Assembly (NCBI GenBank): GCA_021848865.1
Contig: JAJZTO010000030.1
Span: forward strand, 1-13,716
Direction: 5' to 3'
Origin: Myxococcales bacterium
GTDB lineage: Bacteria; Myxococcota; Myxococcia; Myxococcales; Anaeromyxobacteraceae
DNA: 13,716 nt
The notes under the pieces are model-generated. The model saw only the letters and a program-made list of their open reading frames with translations. It was not told where the DNA came from and ran no database searches. Shown one piece after another: positions 1 to 6,880 of this stretch. A program made the translations under genes and the position numbers. Every line of letters begins with the position of its first letter. Position 1 is the first letter of the stretch.

Positions 1-372
1 CAGGTCATTCACCAGCCGTGCATAGTGGTTGACGTTGGCGGCGGTGCCCAGGCCGCGCGACAGGGCGAAGGGCAGCTCGCGCGGGACCGCGGCGCCCAGG
101 TGGCCCTTGGCGTCGAGCCGCTGCTGCACCAGCAGGTAGTCGATGGCCTTGGCCTCGCCGGCCAGCTCCAGGCAGGCCTCGAAGATGAGCTGGTGGCCCC
201 GCAGGTAGAAGTCCTCGGGGCGCAGGAGCGGCGCCACCTGGTCGAAGGCCGCCTCCTCGAGGAGCAGCGCGCCCAGCACCGCCTGCTCCGCGGCGAGGCT
301 GTGCGGCAGGTCGCGTCCGGCGGGAAAGGGGATGGGATCGGGGGGCGCGCGCCGGGCGAGTTCCGGTTCCAT
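1..372 (-). CDS. dnaB: Replicative DNA helicase DnaB-like, N-terminal part (cut by window edge)
   Basis: The frame is open from an ATG at 372 to the left edge, giving the first 124 residues of a larger protein. After a short proline-rich leader it contains HSLAAEQAVLGALLLEE, then RPEDFYLRGHQLIFEACLEL and, near the break, AANVNHYARLV. This is the order of the DnaB N-terminal domain, which packs into a collar on the hexameric helicase and contacts primase. The RecA-like helicase domain with Walker motifs lies outside the window, so helicase activity is assumed from the family. The stretch between the IDYLLVQQRL helix and AANVNHYARLV departs from the usual GG-AYL-EL pattern and reads GAAVPRELPFALSRGLG, so this could be a divergent main DnaB or a paralogue. 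No Shine-Dalgarno site precedes the ATG; a -10-like TACCAT lies 10 nt upstream. Confidence 0.82.
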   Translation of the reverse strand, partial: MEPELARRAPPDPIPFPAGRDLPHSLAAEQAVLGALLLEEAAFDQVAPLLRPEDFYLRGHQLIFEACLELAGEAKAIDYLLVQQRLDAKGHLGAAVPRELPFALSRGLGTAANVNHYARLVNDL

Positions 373-382
373 GAGGGGGCGG

Positions 383-388
383 ATGGTA
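383..388 (-). promoter_or_regulatory. Putative -10 element of the dnaB-like gene
   Basis: On the minus strand TACCAT lies 10 nt before the ATG at 372. The spacer is C-rich and ends CCTC. With a usual 6 to 8 nt from -10 to transcription start, the mRNA would begin only a few bases before the start codon. A 17-nt spacer would put the -35 at 406-411 (TGATCA on the minus strand), a poor match. The call rests on position and on similar arrangements at rimO and the small lipoprotein. Confidence 0.4.
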
Positions 389-457
389 GCAGGGACCCCC
401 GACGGTGATCATCGTGCATAGCCGGTGAACTCCCTGCGATTTCGGGGCGAATCCGGC

Positions 458-478
458 GTGGACGGAGGGTGGACGGAG
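458..478. repeat. Direct repeat of GTGGACGGAG at 11-bp period in the 373-571 intergenic gap
   Basis: GTGGACGGAG occurs at 458-467 and again at 469-478, one base apart, so the copies lie about one helical turn from each other. The 199-bp gap between the divergent dnaB-like and lipoprotein genes also holds a less GC-rich patch (about 403-425, including TGATCA) and a GC-rich self-complementary stretch near 480-495. A repeat in helical phase between divergent genes could be a regulator site, but it could also be chance in such biased sequence. Confidence 0.35.
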
Positions 479-571
479 CGGCGCCGGCGCCGGCCCCGCC
501 CCGGCCGGGCGCCATTTGCCCCGCGCCGGTCCCCGGCGCGGTAGCATGGCGGCCCCCCAGGGAGAACCTCC

Positions 572-1405
572 ATGCGCCACGCCCGGATCGCCGCCCTCCT
601 GCTCCTGCCGCTGGCGCTCGCCGGCTGCGCCGAGACCCTCCAGATGATCGGCGCGCCGCTGGAGAAGCCGCGGCTGCTGTTCCAGGGCTGGGAGCCGCGG
701 GAGCTGGACCTGGAGGGGGCCACCATCGCCCTGAAGTGGCGGGTCGAGAACCCCAACGCCGTCGGGCTCAAGCTGGCGGGGCTGGACTACCGGCTGGAGC
801 TGCAGGGGCGGGTGGCGGTGACCGGCGCGGCCGCGGGCGGCCTGCGGCTCCCGGCGCGCGGCGCGGCGCCGCTGGAGCTGCCGGTGCGGGTGCGCTTCGC
901 CGACGTCCAGGGGATCGTCGAGGCCATCGCCTCCCACGACACCCTGGCCTGGAGGGCCAGCGGCGACGTCGGGGTGGACACCGGCATGGGGGTGCTGAAG
1001 ATCCCCTTCGCGGTGGACGGGAAGATCCCCTCGCCGCGGCTGCCCCGCATCACCCTGGCCGGCCTGGCGGTCCACGGCATCTCGCTCTCCGGCCTCACCA
1101 TCGACGTGAAGCTGGAGGTCGCGAACCCCAACGCCTTCCCGCTGCCGCTGGGGGCGCTGCGCTACGGGCTGCGGCTCGGCGGCAGCGAGGTGGCGAACGC
1201 CGCCAGCCTGGCGCTGGCGCCGGTCGGCGGGGGGCAGCGCGTCGGCGTCACCGTGCCGGTGCGCCTCACCTTCGCGGCCGCCGGCGAGGCGGCGCGGCGC
1301 GCCGTGGCCGGCGAGCCGCTGGACGTGGCGCTGCGCGGCCAGGCCGGCTTCGGCTCGATGAACCTGCCGCTCGACCTGGCGGGGAAGCTCACGCCGGGGC
1401 GATAG
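572..1405 (+). CDS. Lipoprotein with two LEA_2 (WHy)-like domains
   Basis: A 277-residue protein starting at ATG 572 with a good ribosome site (GGGAG, 7 nt upstream). Residues 1-18 form a short basic-then-leucine-rich signal ending in the lipobox LAGC, so Cys19 should be lipidated and the protein anchored in the membrane facing the periplasm. The mature part carries two similar blocks: one around residues 55-110 with VENPNAVGLKLAGLDYRLEL, and a second around 178-235 with VANPNAFPLPLGALRYGLRL. NPN followed by hydrophobic strands is the mark of LEA_2/WHy domains, a beta-sandwich fold found in desiccation and stress proteins and in bacterial lipoproteins of unknown job. The blocks start 125 residues apart, suggesting internal duplication. 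A -10-like TAGCAT (542-547) precedes it. Its stop lies 1 bp from that of convergent metH. The fold is well supported; the role is unknown. Confidence 0.85.
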   Translation: MRHARIAALLLLPLALAGCAETLQMIGAPLEKPRLLFQGWEPRELDLEGATIALKWRVENPNAVGLKLAGLDYRLELQGRVAVTGAAAGGLRLPARGAAPLELPVRVRFADVQGIVEAIASHDTLAWRASGDVGVDTGMGVLKIPFAVDGKIPSPRLPRITLAGLAVHGISLSGLTIDVKLEVANPNAFPLPLGALRYGLRLGGSEVANAASLALAPVGGGQRVGVTVPVRLTFAAAGEAARRAVAGEPLDVALRGQAGFGSMNLPLDLAGKLTPGR

Positions 1406-1406
1406 C

Positions 1407-4400
1407 TCAGCCCGCCTCGGCCCCGCGCACCGTGTAGTAGACCGCGTCGGGGTGGTGCAGGACGATGGCCGAGGTGGAGGCCTCGGGGTCCATCTGGTCG
1501 GCCTCGGTGAGGCGGACGCCGATGCGCGCCGGGTCGAGCAGCTTCCAGAGGAGCCGCTGGTCCTCGAGCCGCGGCCAGGCCGGGTAGCCGGGCGAGTAGC
1601 GCTTGCCCTGCCCCGGGGCGAGCCCCAGCTCGGCCCGGATCCGCTGGTGCCACAGCTCGGCCAGCGCCTCGGCCGACTCCACCGCCAGCCCGTGGAGGTA
1701 GAGGGACCGCGCGTAGTCGCCCTTCCGGTTCCAGGCCTCGGCGAGGTGCGAGGCCTCGCTCCCCACGGTCACCACCTGGAAGGCGACCAGGTCGCTCCCC
1801 GGCTCCCGGCGGAACCAGTCGGCGAGGCAGAGCCGGCGCTCGTCGGGCTGGCGCGGGAAGGCGAGCCGGGCCAGCTCGGCGCCGGGCCGGGCCGGATCCT
1901 CGATCACCAGGTCGTTCCCCTCGGCGTGGCAGCGCCAGTAGCCGTAGACCGCCCGCGGGGCGAGCCACCCCTCGGCCGCCGCCTCCGCCTTCAGCGCCTC
2001 GAGGCGGGGGCCGAACTCCCCGGCGATCATCCGCTCGTACTCGGCCTTGTCCCGGGCCCGCACTCCCCACTGCAGCTTGAAGAGCTCGGGGAGGTCGAGG
2101 TGGGCGAAGAGGTCGGGGAGGGCGATCTCGCCGGCGGGCACCACCCGGGCGCCCAGGAACGGGGCCGCCGGGATGCGCTCGGCCGGGCGCGCCCCGCCGC
2201 CCGCCGCGGCGGCGGCCGCCGCCGGCGCCGGGGCCGCGGCCGGCGCGCGCCGGGCGGCGAGCGCCTTCTCCCGCACCTCCGCGGCGAGCCTGGTCCGCTT
2301 CCCCGGCACCATCAGCTGCTCCACCACCTCCAGCCCCTCGAAGGCGTCCTTGGCGTAGTAGACGCCGCCGGCGTAGGGCGTGCCGTCCTCGAGCAGCAGG
2401 GCGCGGTAGCCGAACTTCCGGTTGATGGCGGCGCCGCCGATGAGCACCGGGATCGACAGGCCGCGCCGGGCCAGCTCCTGCACGCAGTGGGGCATCTGCC
2501 GGGAGGTGGAGACCAGCAGCGCCGAGAGGCCGATGGCGTCGGCCCGCACCTCCACCGCCTTCTCGATGACGGTGGCCACCGGCACCTGCTTGCCCAGGTC
2601 CACCACCGTGAAGCCGTTGTTGGCGAGGATGGTCTTCACCAGGTTCTTGCCGATGTCGTGGACGTCGCCGTGGACGGTGGCCAGGACCACCTTGCCCTTG
2701 CTCGTCCCCTCGACCCGGTCGAGGAAGCGCTCGAGGTGGGCCACCGCCCGCTTCATCACCTCGGCCGACTGCAGCACGAAGGGCAGGATCAGCTCCCCCG
2801 AGCCGAAGCGGTCGCCCACGTCCTTCATCGCCGGGAGCAGCACCTCGTTCAGCACCGCCACCGCGCTGCGGCGTCCCAGGGCCTCGTCGAGGAGCGCCTC
2901 GATGCCCTCGGCGCGCCGGTGGAGGATCTGCAGGTGGATGCGCTCCTCGGCCCCCTTGCCGGCGTACAGCTCCTCGGCGCGGGGCTCGGGGGCCGCCGCC
3001 TTGCCGGCGAACCAGGCGATGAGCCGGGCCAGGGCGTCGGGCCGGCGGTCGAGGACCAGGTCCTCGGCCAGGGTCCGCTCCTCCTCCGGGATCTGCGGCC
3101 AGGCCCGGATGTCCTTGGGGTTGACGATGGCCAGGTCGAGCCCGGCCCGGACCGCCAGGGTGAGGAAGACCGAGTTCACCACCTCGCGCGCCGGCCGGGC
3201 GAGGCCGAAGCTGACGTTGGAGACGCCCAGGCAGGTGAAGACGCCGGGGTTCTCCCGCTTGATGCGGGCGATGCCCTCCAGCGTCTCCACCGCGCTGTGC
3301 CGGTACTCCTCGCCGCCGGTGGCCAGGGTGAAGGTGAGCGGGTCGAAGACCAGCGACTCCGCGGGCACGCCGTGCTCCGCGGCCACCGCCACGGTGCGGG
3401 CGGCGATCTCCGCCTTGCGCCCGGCGGTGAGGGCCATGCCCTGCTCGTCGATGGTCATGGCGACCACCGCCGCGCCGTAGCGCCGGACCAGCGGCAGGAT
3501 GCGCCGCACCCGCTCGCCGCCCTTCTCCAGGTTGACCGAGTTCACGATGCAGCGGCCCGGGTAGACCTTGAGCGCCGCCTCGACCACGTCCGCCTCGGTC
3601 GAGTCGATCATCAGCGGCGCGTCCACCCGCTGGGCCAGCAGCCGCACCAGGGTGCGCATCTGCGCCGCCTCGTCGTCGCGCTCGTTCAGGGCCACGCAGA
3701 CGTCGAGCACGTGGGCGCCGGCCTCCACCTGCTCCCGGGCGATGCGCAGCACCCCCTCGTGGTCGTCGGCGAGCAGCAGCTCCTTCACCTTGCGCGAGCC
3801 CTGGGTGTTGACCCGCTCGCCCACCACCAGCGGCCGCGGCTCCAGGTCGAGGGGCACCGCCCGCATGGCGCTGGAGAGCCAGGGCTGGGGGCGGGCCGGG
3901 CGCGGCCGCGGCGCCCCCAGGGGCCGGACCCGCTCCACCACCGCCCGGAGGTGGGCCGGGGTGGTGCCGCAGCAACCGCCGACGATGGAGACCCCGAGCT
4001 CGCGGACGAAGCCGGCCAGCGCCTCGGCCAGGGCCTCGGGGGAGAGCCGGTAGACGGCCCGGCCCTCGACGTTCTCGGGCATGCCGGCGTTGGGCATCAC
4101 CGACACCCAGCGGCTGGAGCGCTCCCCCAGGAAGCGGACGCTCTCCCGCATCTCCGCCGGGCCGGTGGAGCAGTTGAGCCCGACCGCGTCCACCGGCAGC
4201 CGCTCCAGGGTGGCCAGGGCGCTGCCCACCTCGGTGCCGAGCAGCATCCGCCCGTTCTGGTCGATGAGCGTCGGCTGGGCGATGAGGAAGACGTCGCGCC
4301 CGGCCTCGCGCCGCGCCGCGTCGGCGGCCAGCACCGCGGCCCGCAGCTCCAGCAGGTCCTGCTGGGTCTCGAGGATCAGCGCGTCCACGCCCCCCTCGAC

Positions 4401-4850
4401 CAGGCCGCGGGCCTGCTCCAGGAAGATCCGCTCCAGCGCGTCGGGGGTGACGGCGGAGAGGGCCGGGTCGGAGGAGGAGGGGAGCATCCCGGTCGGGCCC
4501 ATGGAGCCGGCCACGAAGCGGGGGTGGTCCGGCGTGGAGAAGCGGTCCGCGGCCCGGCGGGCGTTCACCGCCGCCTTGAAGTTCACCTCGCGGGTGCGGT
4601 GGCCCAGCCCGTACTCGTCCAGCTTGAGCCGCGAGGAGCCGAAGGTGTTGGTCTCCACCACGTCGCAGCCGACGGCGAGGTAGCGGGCGTGGATCTCCTC
4701 GATGAGGTCCGGGCGGGTGAGGGTGAGGAGGTCGTTGGCCCCCTCCTGGCCGCCGAACTCGGCGGCCGAGAGCTGGTGCCCCTGGATCTGGGTGCCCATG
4801 GCGCCGTCGAACACGAGGACGCGCCGGGCGAGGGCTTCACGGAAGGTCAC
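1407..4850 (-). CDS. metH: Cobalamin-dependent methionine synthase, full length
   Basis: Transfers a methyl group from 5-methyltetrahydrofolate to homocysteine through methylcobalamin, the last step of methionine synthesis, in the cytoplasm. From GTG 4850 it is 1147 residues, slightly shorter than the E. coli enzyme, and all modules are present. The homocysteine domain (about 1-310) has VFDGAMGTQ and the zinc ligands Cys226 (GLNCSTG) and Cys293-Cys294 (GGCCGTTP). The folate (pterin) domain (about 335-610) begins VVGERVNTQGSRK. The cobalamin cap and binding domains (about 625-865) carry HGDVHDIGKN with axial His731 in DxHxxG. After an Ala/Pro-rich linker (about 867-890) comes the SAM-binding reactivation domain, with RYSPGYPAWP (about 1084-1093). 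The reading frame stays open far upstream, antisense to the glycosyltransferase; the GTG is chosen because it places VFDGAMG at the expected distance. The ribosome site is weak. No cobalamin or SAM riboswitch is visible in the short leader. Confidence 0.97.
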   Translation of the reverse strand: MTFREALARRVLVFDGAMGTQIQGHQLSAAEFGGQEGANDLLTLTRPDLIEEIHARYLAVGCDVVETNTFGSSRLKLDEYGLGHRTREVNFKAAVNARRAADRFSTPDHPRFVAGSMGPTGMLPSSSDPALSAVTPDALERIFLEQARGLVEGGVDALILETQQDLLELRAAVLAADAARREAGRDVFLIAQPTLIDQNGRMLLGTEVGSALATLERLPVDAVGLNCSTGPAEMRESVRFLGERSSRWVSVMPNAGMPENVEGRAVYRLSPEALAEALAGFVRELGVSIVGGCCGTTPAHLRAVVERVRPLGAPRPRPARPQPWLSSAMRAVPLDLEPRPLVVGERVNTQGSRKVKELLLADDHEGVLRIAREQVEAGAHVLDVCVALNERDDEAAQMRTLVRLLAQRVDAPLMIDSTEADVVEAALKVYPGRCIVNSVNLEKGGERVRRILPLVRRYGAAVVAMTIDEQGMALTAGRKAEIAARTVAVAAEHGVPAESLVFDPLTFTLATGGEEYRHSAVETLEGIARIKRENPGVFTCLGVSNVSFGLARPAREVVNSVFLTLAVRAGLDLAIVNPKDIRAWPQIPEEERTLAEDLVLDRRPDALARLIAWFAGKAAAPEPRAEELYAGKGAEERIHLQILHRRAEGIEALLDEALGRRSAVAVLNEVLLPAMKDVGDRFGSGELILPFVLQSAEVMKRAVAHLERFLDRVEGTSKGKVVLATVHGDVHDIGKNLVKTILANNGFTVVDLGKQVPVATVIEKAVEVRADAIGLSALLVSTSRQMPHCVQELARRGLSIPVLIGGAAINRKFGYRALLLEDGTPYAGGVYYAKDAFEGLEVVEQLMVPGKRTRLAAEVREKALAARRAPAAAPAPAAAAAAAGGGARPAERIPAAPFLGARVVPAGEIALPDLFAHLDLPELFKLQWGVRARDKAEYERMIAGEFGPRLEALKAEAAAEGWLAPRAVYGYWRCHAEGNDLVIEDPARPGAELARLAFPRQPDERRLCLADWFRREPGSDLVAFQVVTVGSEASHLAEAWNRKGDYARSLYLHGLAVESAEALAELWHQRIRAELGLAPGQGKRYSPGYPAWPRLEDQRLLWKLLDPARIGVRLTEADQMDPEASTSAIVLHHPDAVYYTVRGAEAG

Positions 4851-4911
4851 GGGGATCTCGGGCGGCGCGCGCCGGTCCCGGCAGGGCCGGCGAGGGCGTC
4901 GAGGCCCCCGG

Positions 4912-4940
4912 AATCTAGGGCCAACAGGGCGCCTCCGCAA
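4912..4940 (-). promoter_or_regulatory. Putative sigma-70-type promoter of metH
   Basis: On the minus strand TTGCGG (4935-4940) and TAGATT (4912-4917) are separated by exactly 17 nt, fitting a housekeeping promoter. Transcription would start near 4905, leaving a leader of about 55 nt before the GTG at 4850. That is too short for a cobalamin riboswitch. The same TTGCGS-17-TAGATY arrangement occurs before rimO. Confidence 0.6.
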
Positions 4941-4968
4941 GAGCGGATGGACGGGCGGGCCTCCGCTC

Positions 4969-5012
4969 GGGCGGCGGCGGCCCGCCGCCCCCCGGGCCGG
5001 GAGCGGCCCGGG
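4969..5012. other. Two back-to-back perfect hairpins between metH and the glycosyltransferase gene
   Basis: GGGCGGCGG, loop CGGC, CCGCCGCCC occupies 4969-4990. It is followed with no gap by CCCGGGCCG, loop GGAG, CGGCCCGGG at 4991-5012. Each is a perfect 9-bp all-GC stem with a 4-nt loop. The pair lies upstream of the metH -35 and 54 bp before the glycosyltransferase start. It could shape the leader of the plus-strand gene, insulate the divergent units, or be a by-product of GC bias. No T-run follows, so it is not a classical terminator. Confidence 0.6.
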
Positions 5013-5066
5013 CCCGCCGCGGCGCCGCCGTTGCCCCGGAGGCCGCTTGCGGGCGAGGATGCGCCG

Positions 5067-6530
5067 GTGACGCGCCGCACCTGGTTCGCCGTCCTGTCCC
5101 TCGCCGGCGCCGCCGCGCTGCTGCGCGCCCTCGCCTTCCACGGCCTCGACCTCTACTCCGACGAGGCCTACTACTGGCTCTGGTCCACCCGGCCGGCGGC
5201 CGGGTACTTCGACCACCCGCCGATGGTGGCCTGGCTCATCGGCCTCTCCTCGCGCCTGCTCCCCGGCGAGACCGGCGTCCGGCTCCCCTTCGTCCTCCTC
5301 GGCGGCCTCACCGTGATCTTCGCCGCGCTGGCCGCCTGGGAGCTGGAGCGCACCCCGCGGGCGCCGGTGCTGGGCGCGATGCTGGCCGCCGGCGCCCCCA
5401 TGCTCCACCTCGCCGGCGCCATGGCCCTCCCCGACGGCCCGGTGGTGGCCGGCTACGCCGCCTCGATCTGGCTCCTGGCGCGCGCCCGGGGCCCGCGCTG
5501 GATCGCCGCCGGCGCCGCGGTGGGCTTCGCGCTGCTCGGCAAGTACACCGCCGCGCTGCTGGCCCCGGCGCTGCTGCTGCTGGTGGCCTGGGATCGCGAC
5601 CTGCGCGAGCAGCTCGCCACCCCCTGGCCGTGGCTCGGCGGCGCGGTGGCGGTGCTGGTCTTCCTGCCGAACCTCCTCTGGAACGCCTCCCACGGCTGGA
5701 TCGCCATCGTCTTCCAGCTCCGCCACGGCTTCCGCGGCGGCCAGACGGTGCGGGGCTTCCTCGAGTACCTGGGGGCGCAGGCCGGCAGCCCCGGCCCGGT
5801 GGCGGCGGCGCTGGGCCTGGCCCTGGCGGTGCGGGCCCGCAGCTCCCCGGAGCGGCGGGTGGCGGCGGCGGTGCTGGTGCCGCTCCTGGTGGTCACCTGG
5901 TCGGCGATCCGCGGCGACGTGGAGGCCAACTGGCCGGCGCTGGTCTACCCCGGGCTCTGCTCGCTGGCGGCCGCCTGGCTGGCGCGCCGCTCGCCGCGGC
6001 TGGGCTTCGGCCTGGCCGGCGCCCAGCTCGGGCTGGCCACGGTGGTGCTGCTCGGCTTCGCGGTGGAGATCCGCCATCCGCGGCTGCTCGCCGGCTCGGT
6101 GGCGGTGTCCCGCTTCCGCTCCGGGCGCGGGCTGGGGCGGGAGATGGTGGCGGCGGCGGCCGAGAGCTGCCGCGCCATCGGGAACCCGCCCGGCTGCACC
6201 CGCGACCCCTTCGTCTACCCCTCCTCGTACCAGTACGCCGGCCACCTCGCCTACTACGCCGGCTGGACGCGGCTGGGGCCGGCGGAGGAGCGGCCCAGCC
6301 AGCTGGATCTCTGGGACGAGCGGCCGCGGCCGGGCGAGCCCTTCCTCTACGCCGGGCAGGTGGCCGGGCCGGGGGCGCCCTTCCTGGACCACGTGCGCTT
6401 CGAGGGGGAGGGGCCGACCCGCTCCTTCGACGTCACCTGGGGCGGGAGGGTGGTCCGGCAGGGCAACGTCACCGCCTTCGCCCGCTACCTCGGCGGCCAG
6501 CTCGCCGGCCGGCCCCCGCACAAGCCCTAG
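5067..6530 (+). CDS. GT39/ArnT-like integral membrane glycosyltransferase (GT-C fold)
   Basis: A 487-residue polytopic protein likely to transfer a sugar from a polyprenyl-phosphate donor to an envelope acceptor on the periplasmic face. GTG 5067 is chosen because GAGGA lies 7 nt upstream and the first transmembrane helix follows at once; an ATG at 5059 is out of frame. The first periplasmic loop carries LYSDEAYYWLWS (Asp32-Glu33, the expected catalytic acid region) and YFDHPPMVAWLI (about 47-58). LPDGPVVAGY around 121-130, GKYTAALL around 158-165 and DVEANWPAL around 284-292 are typical of bacterial PMT_2/GT39 enzymes. I count about 10 hydrophobic segments to residue 335, followed by a soluble C-terminal domain. 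Donor and acceptor (lipid A, lipoprotein, glycan or protein) cannot be read from the sequence, and no glycan cluster adjoins it. Its TAG stop shares bases with the stop of the convergent small lipoprotein gene. Confidence 0.88.
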   Translation: MTRRTWFAVLSLAGAAALLRALAFHGLDLYSDEAYYWLWSTRPAAGYFDHPPMVAWLIGLSSRLLPGETGVRLPFVLLGGLTVIFAALAAWELERTPRAPVLGAMLAAGAPMLHLAGAMALPDGPVVAGYAASIWLLARARGPRWIAAGAAVGFALLGKYTAALLAPALLLLVAWDRDLREQLATPWPWLGGAVAVLVFLPNLLWNASHGWIAIVFQLRHGFRGGQTVRGFLEYLGAQAGSPGPVAAALGLALAVRARSSPERRVAAAVLVPLLVVTWSAIRGDVEANWPALVYPGLCSLAAAWLARRSPRLGFGLAGAQLGLATVVLLGFAVEIRHPRLLAGSVAVSRFRSGRGLGREMVAAAAESCRAIGNPPGCTRDPFVYPSSYQYAGHLAYYAGWTRLGPAEERPSQLDLWDERPRPGEPFLYAGQVAGPGAPFLDHVRFEGEGPTRSFDVTWGGRVVRQGNVTAFARYLGGQLAGRPPHKP

Positions 6531-6841
6531 GGCGTCGCCGGCGGCGTGTAGGCGAGGCCGCAGGCCACCTTGCCGGCCGGGGTGTTCATGGTGTCGCAGG
6601 CGGTGGCGTCGGTCGCCGGGTCGGGGCAGGAGCCGAGCTTCGAGTCGCAGAAGTCCTGCTGCGCCTCGTCGCTCTTCGCCTCCCGCACCAGCTGCTTCAC
6701 CGCGCGGTCGCAGGCGTCGCGGGCGGCGCCGGCCGGCTGGCAGGCGCAGATGCGCGTCCCCAGCTCGTCGCAGGGGGTGGCGCAGGCCCCGGCCCCGAGG
6801 GCCAGGCCGGCGAGCGCGGCGATGGGGAGGAGGCGGTTCAC
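6527..6841 (-). CDS. Small cysteine-rich putative lipoprotein
   Basis: A 104-residue protein from GTG 6841. A short signal with one Arg near the N-terminus and a hydrophobic run ends in ALGAGAC, so Cys20 is a plausible lipidation site, though the lipobox is not ideal. The mature part holds eight further cysteines (residues 24, 32, 34, 44, 65, 72, 82, 94), including CAC at 32-34, and few other hydrophobic residues, so it is probably disulfide-rich and exported. I do not recognise the family. The GTG is chosen because it begins the signal and no ATG or other good start lies nearby in frame. No ribosome site precedes it; a promoter-like TTGATC-17-GATTCT ends 10 nt before the start. The gene follows the isomerase-like gene on the same strand. 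Its stop shares the CTAG at 6527-6530 with the glycosyltransferase. Confidence 0.75.
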   Translation of the reverse strand: MNRLLPIAALAGLALGAGACATPCDELGTRICACQPAGAARDACDRAVKQLVREAKSDEAQQDFCDSKLGSCPDPATDATACDTMNTPAGKVACGLAYTPPATP

Positions 6842-6851
6842 GAGGCGGGCG

Positions 6852-6880
6852 AGAATCGCAGAGGCCCGCCGCGAGATCAA
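6852..6880 (-). promoter_or_regulatory. Putative promoter of the small lipoprotein gene
   Basis: Minus-strand TTGATC (6875-6880) and GATTCT (6852-6857) are 17 nt apart, and the -10 ends 10 nt before the GTG. The -35 overlaps the stop codon of the upstream isomerase-like gene (6877-6879), so the promoter is embedded in that gene's end. A start point 6 to 8 nt after the -10 would leave a leader of only a few bases. Confidence 0.5.

Noticed and set aside
2181..2260. GCC/GGC-rich low-complexity DNA as a possible repeat array
   Set aside because: It encodes the Ala/Pro/Gly-rich linker between the cobalamin and reactivation domains of MetH and has no regular repeat unit.
4851..4960. A cobalamin, SAM or SAH riboswitch upstream of metH
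   Set aside because: The leader after the predicted start is only about 55 nt and I found no B12-box or SAH/SAM riboswitch core in it.
1452..5066. A long plus-strand frame running through metH into the glycosyltransferase
   Set aside because: It is His/Gly/Arg-rich shadow sequence antisense to metH. The real protein begins at GTG 5067 with its own ribosome site and first membrane helix.
4851..6521. An upstream extension of the metH frame by over 550 codons, giving a 1704-residue protein
   Set aside because: It is antisense to the glycosyltransferase, is low-complexity and Arg/Gly/Pro-rich, and starts far before the MetH homocysteine domain. GC-rich bias keeps antisense frames open.
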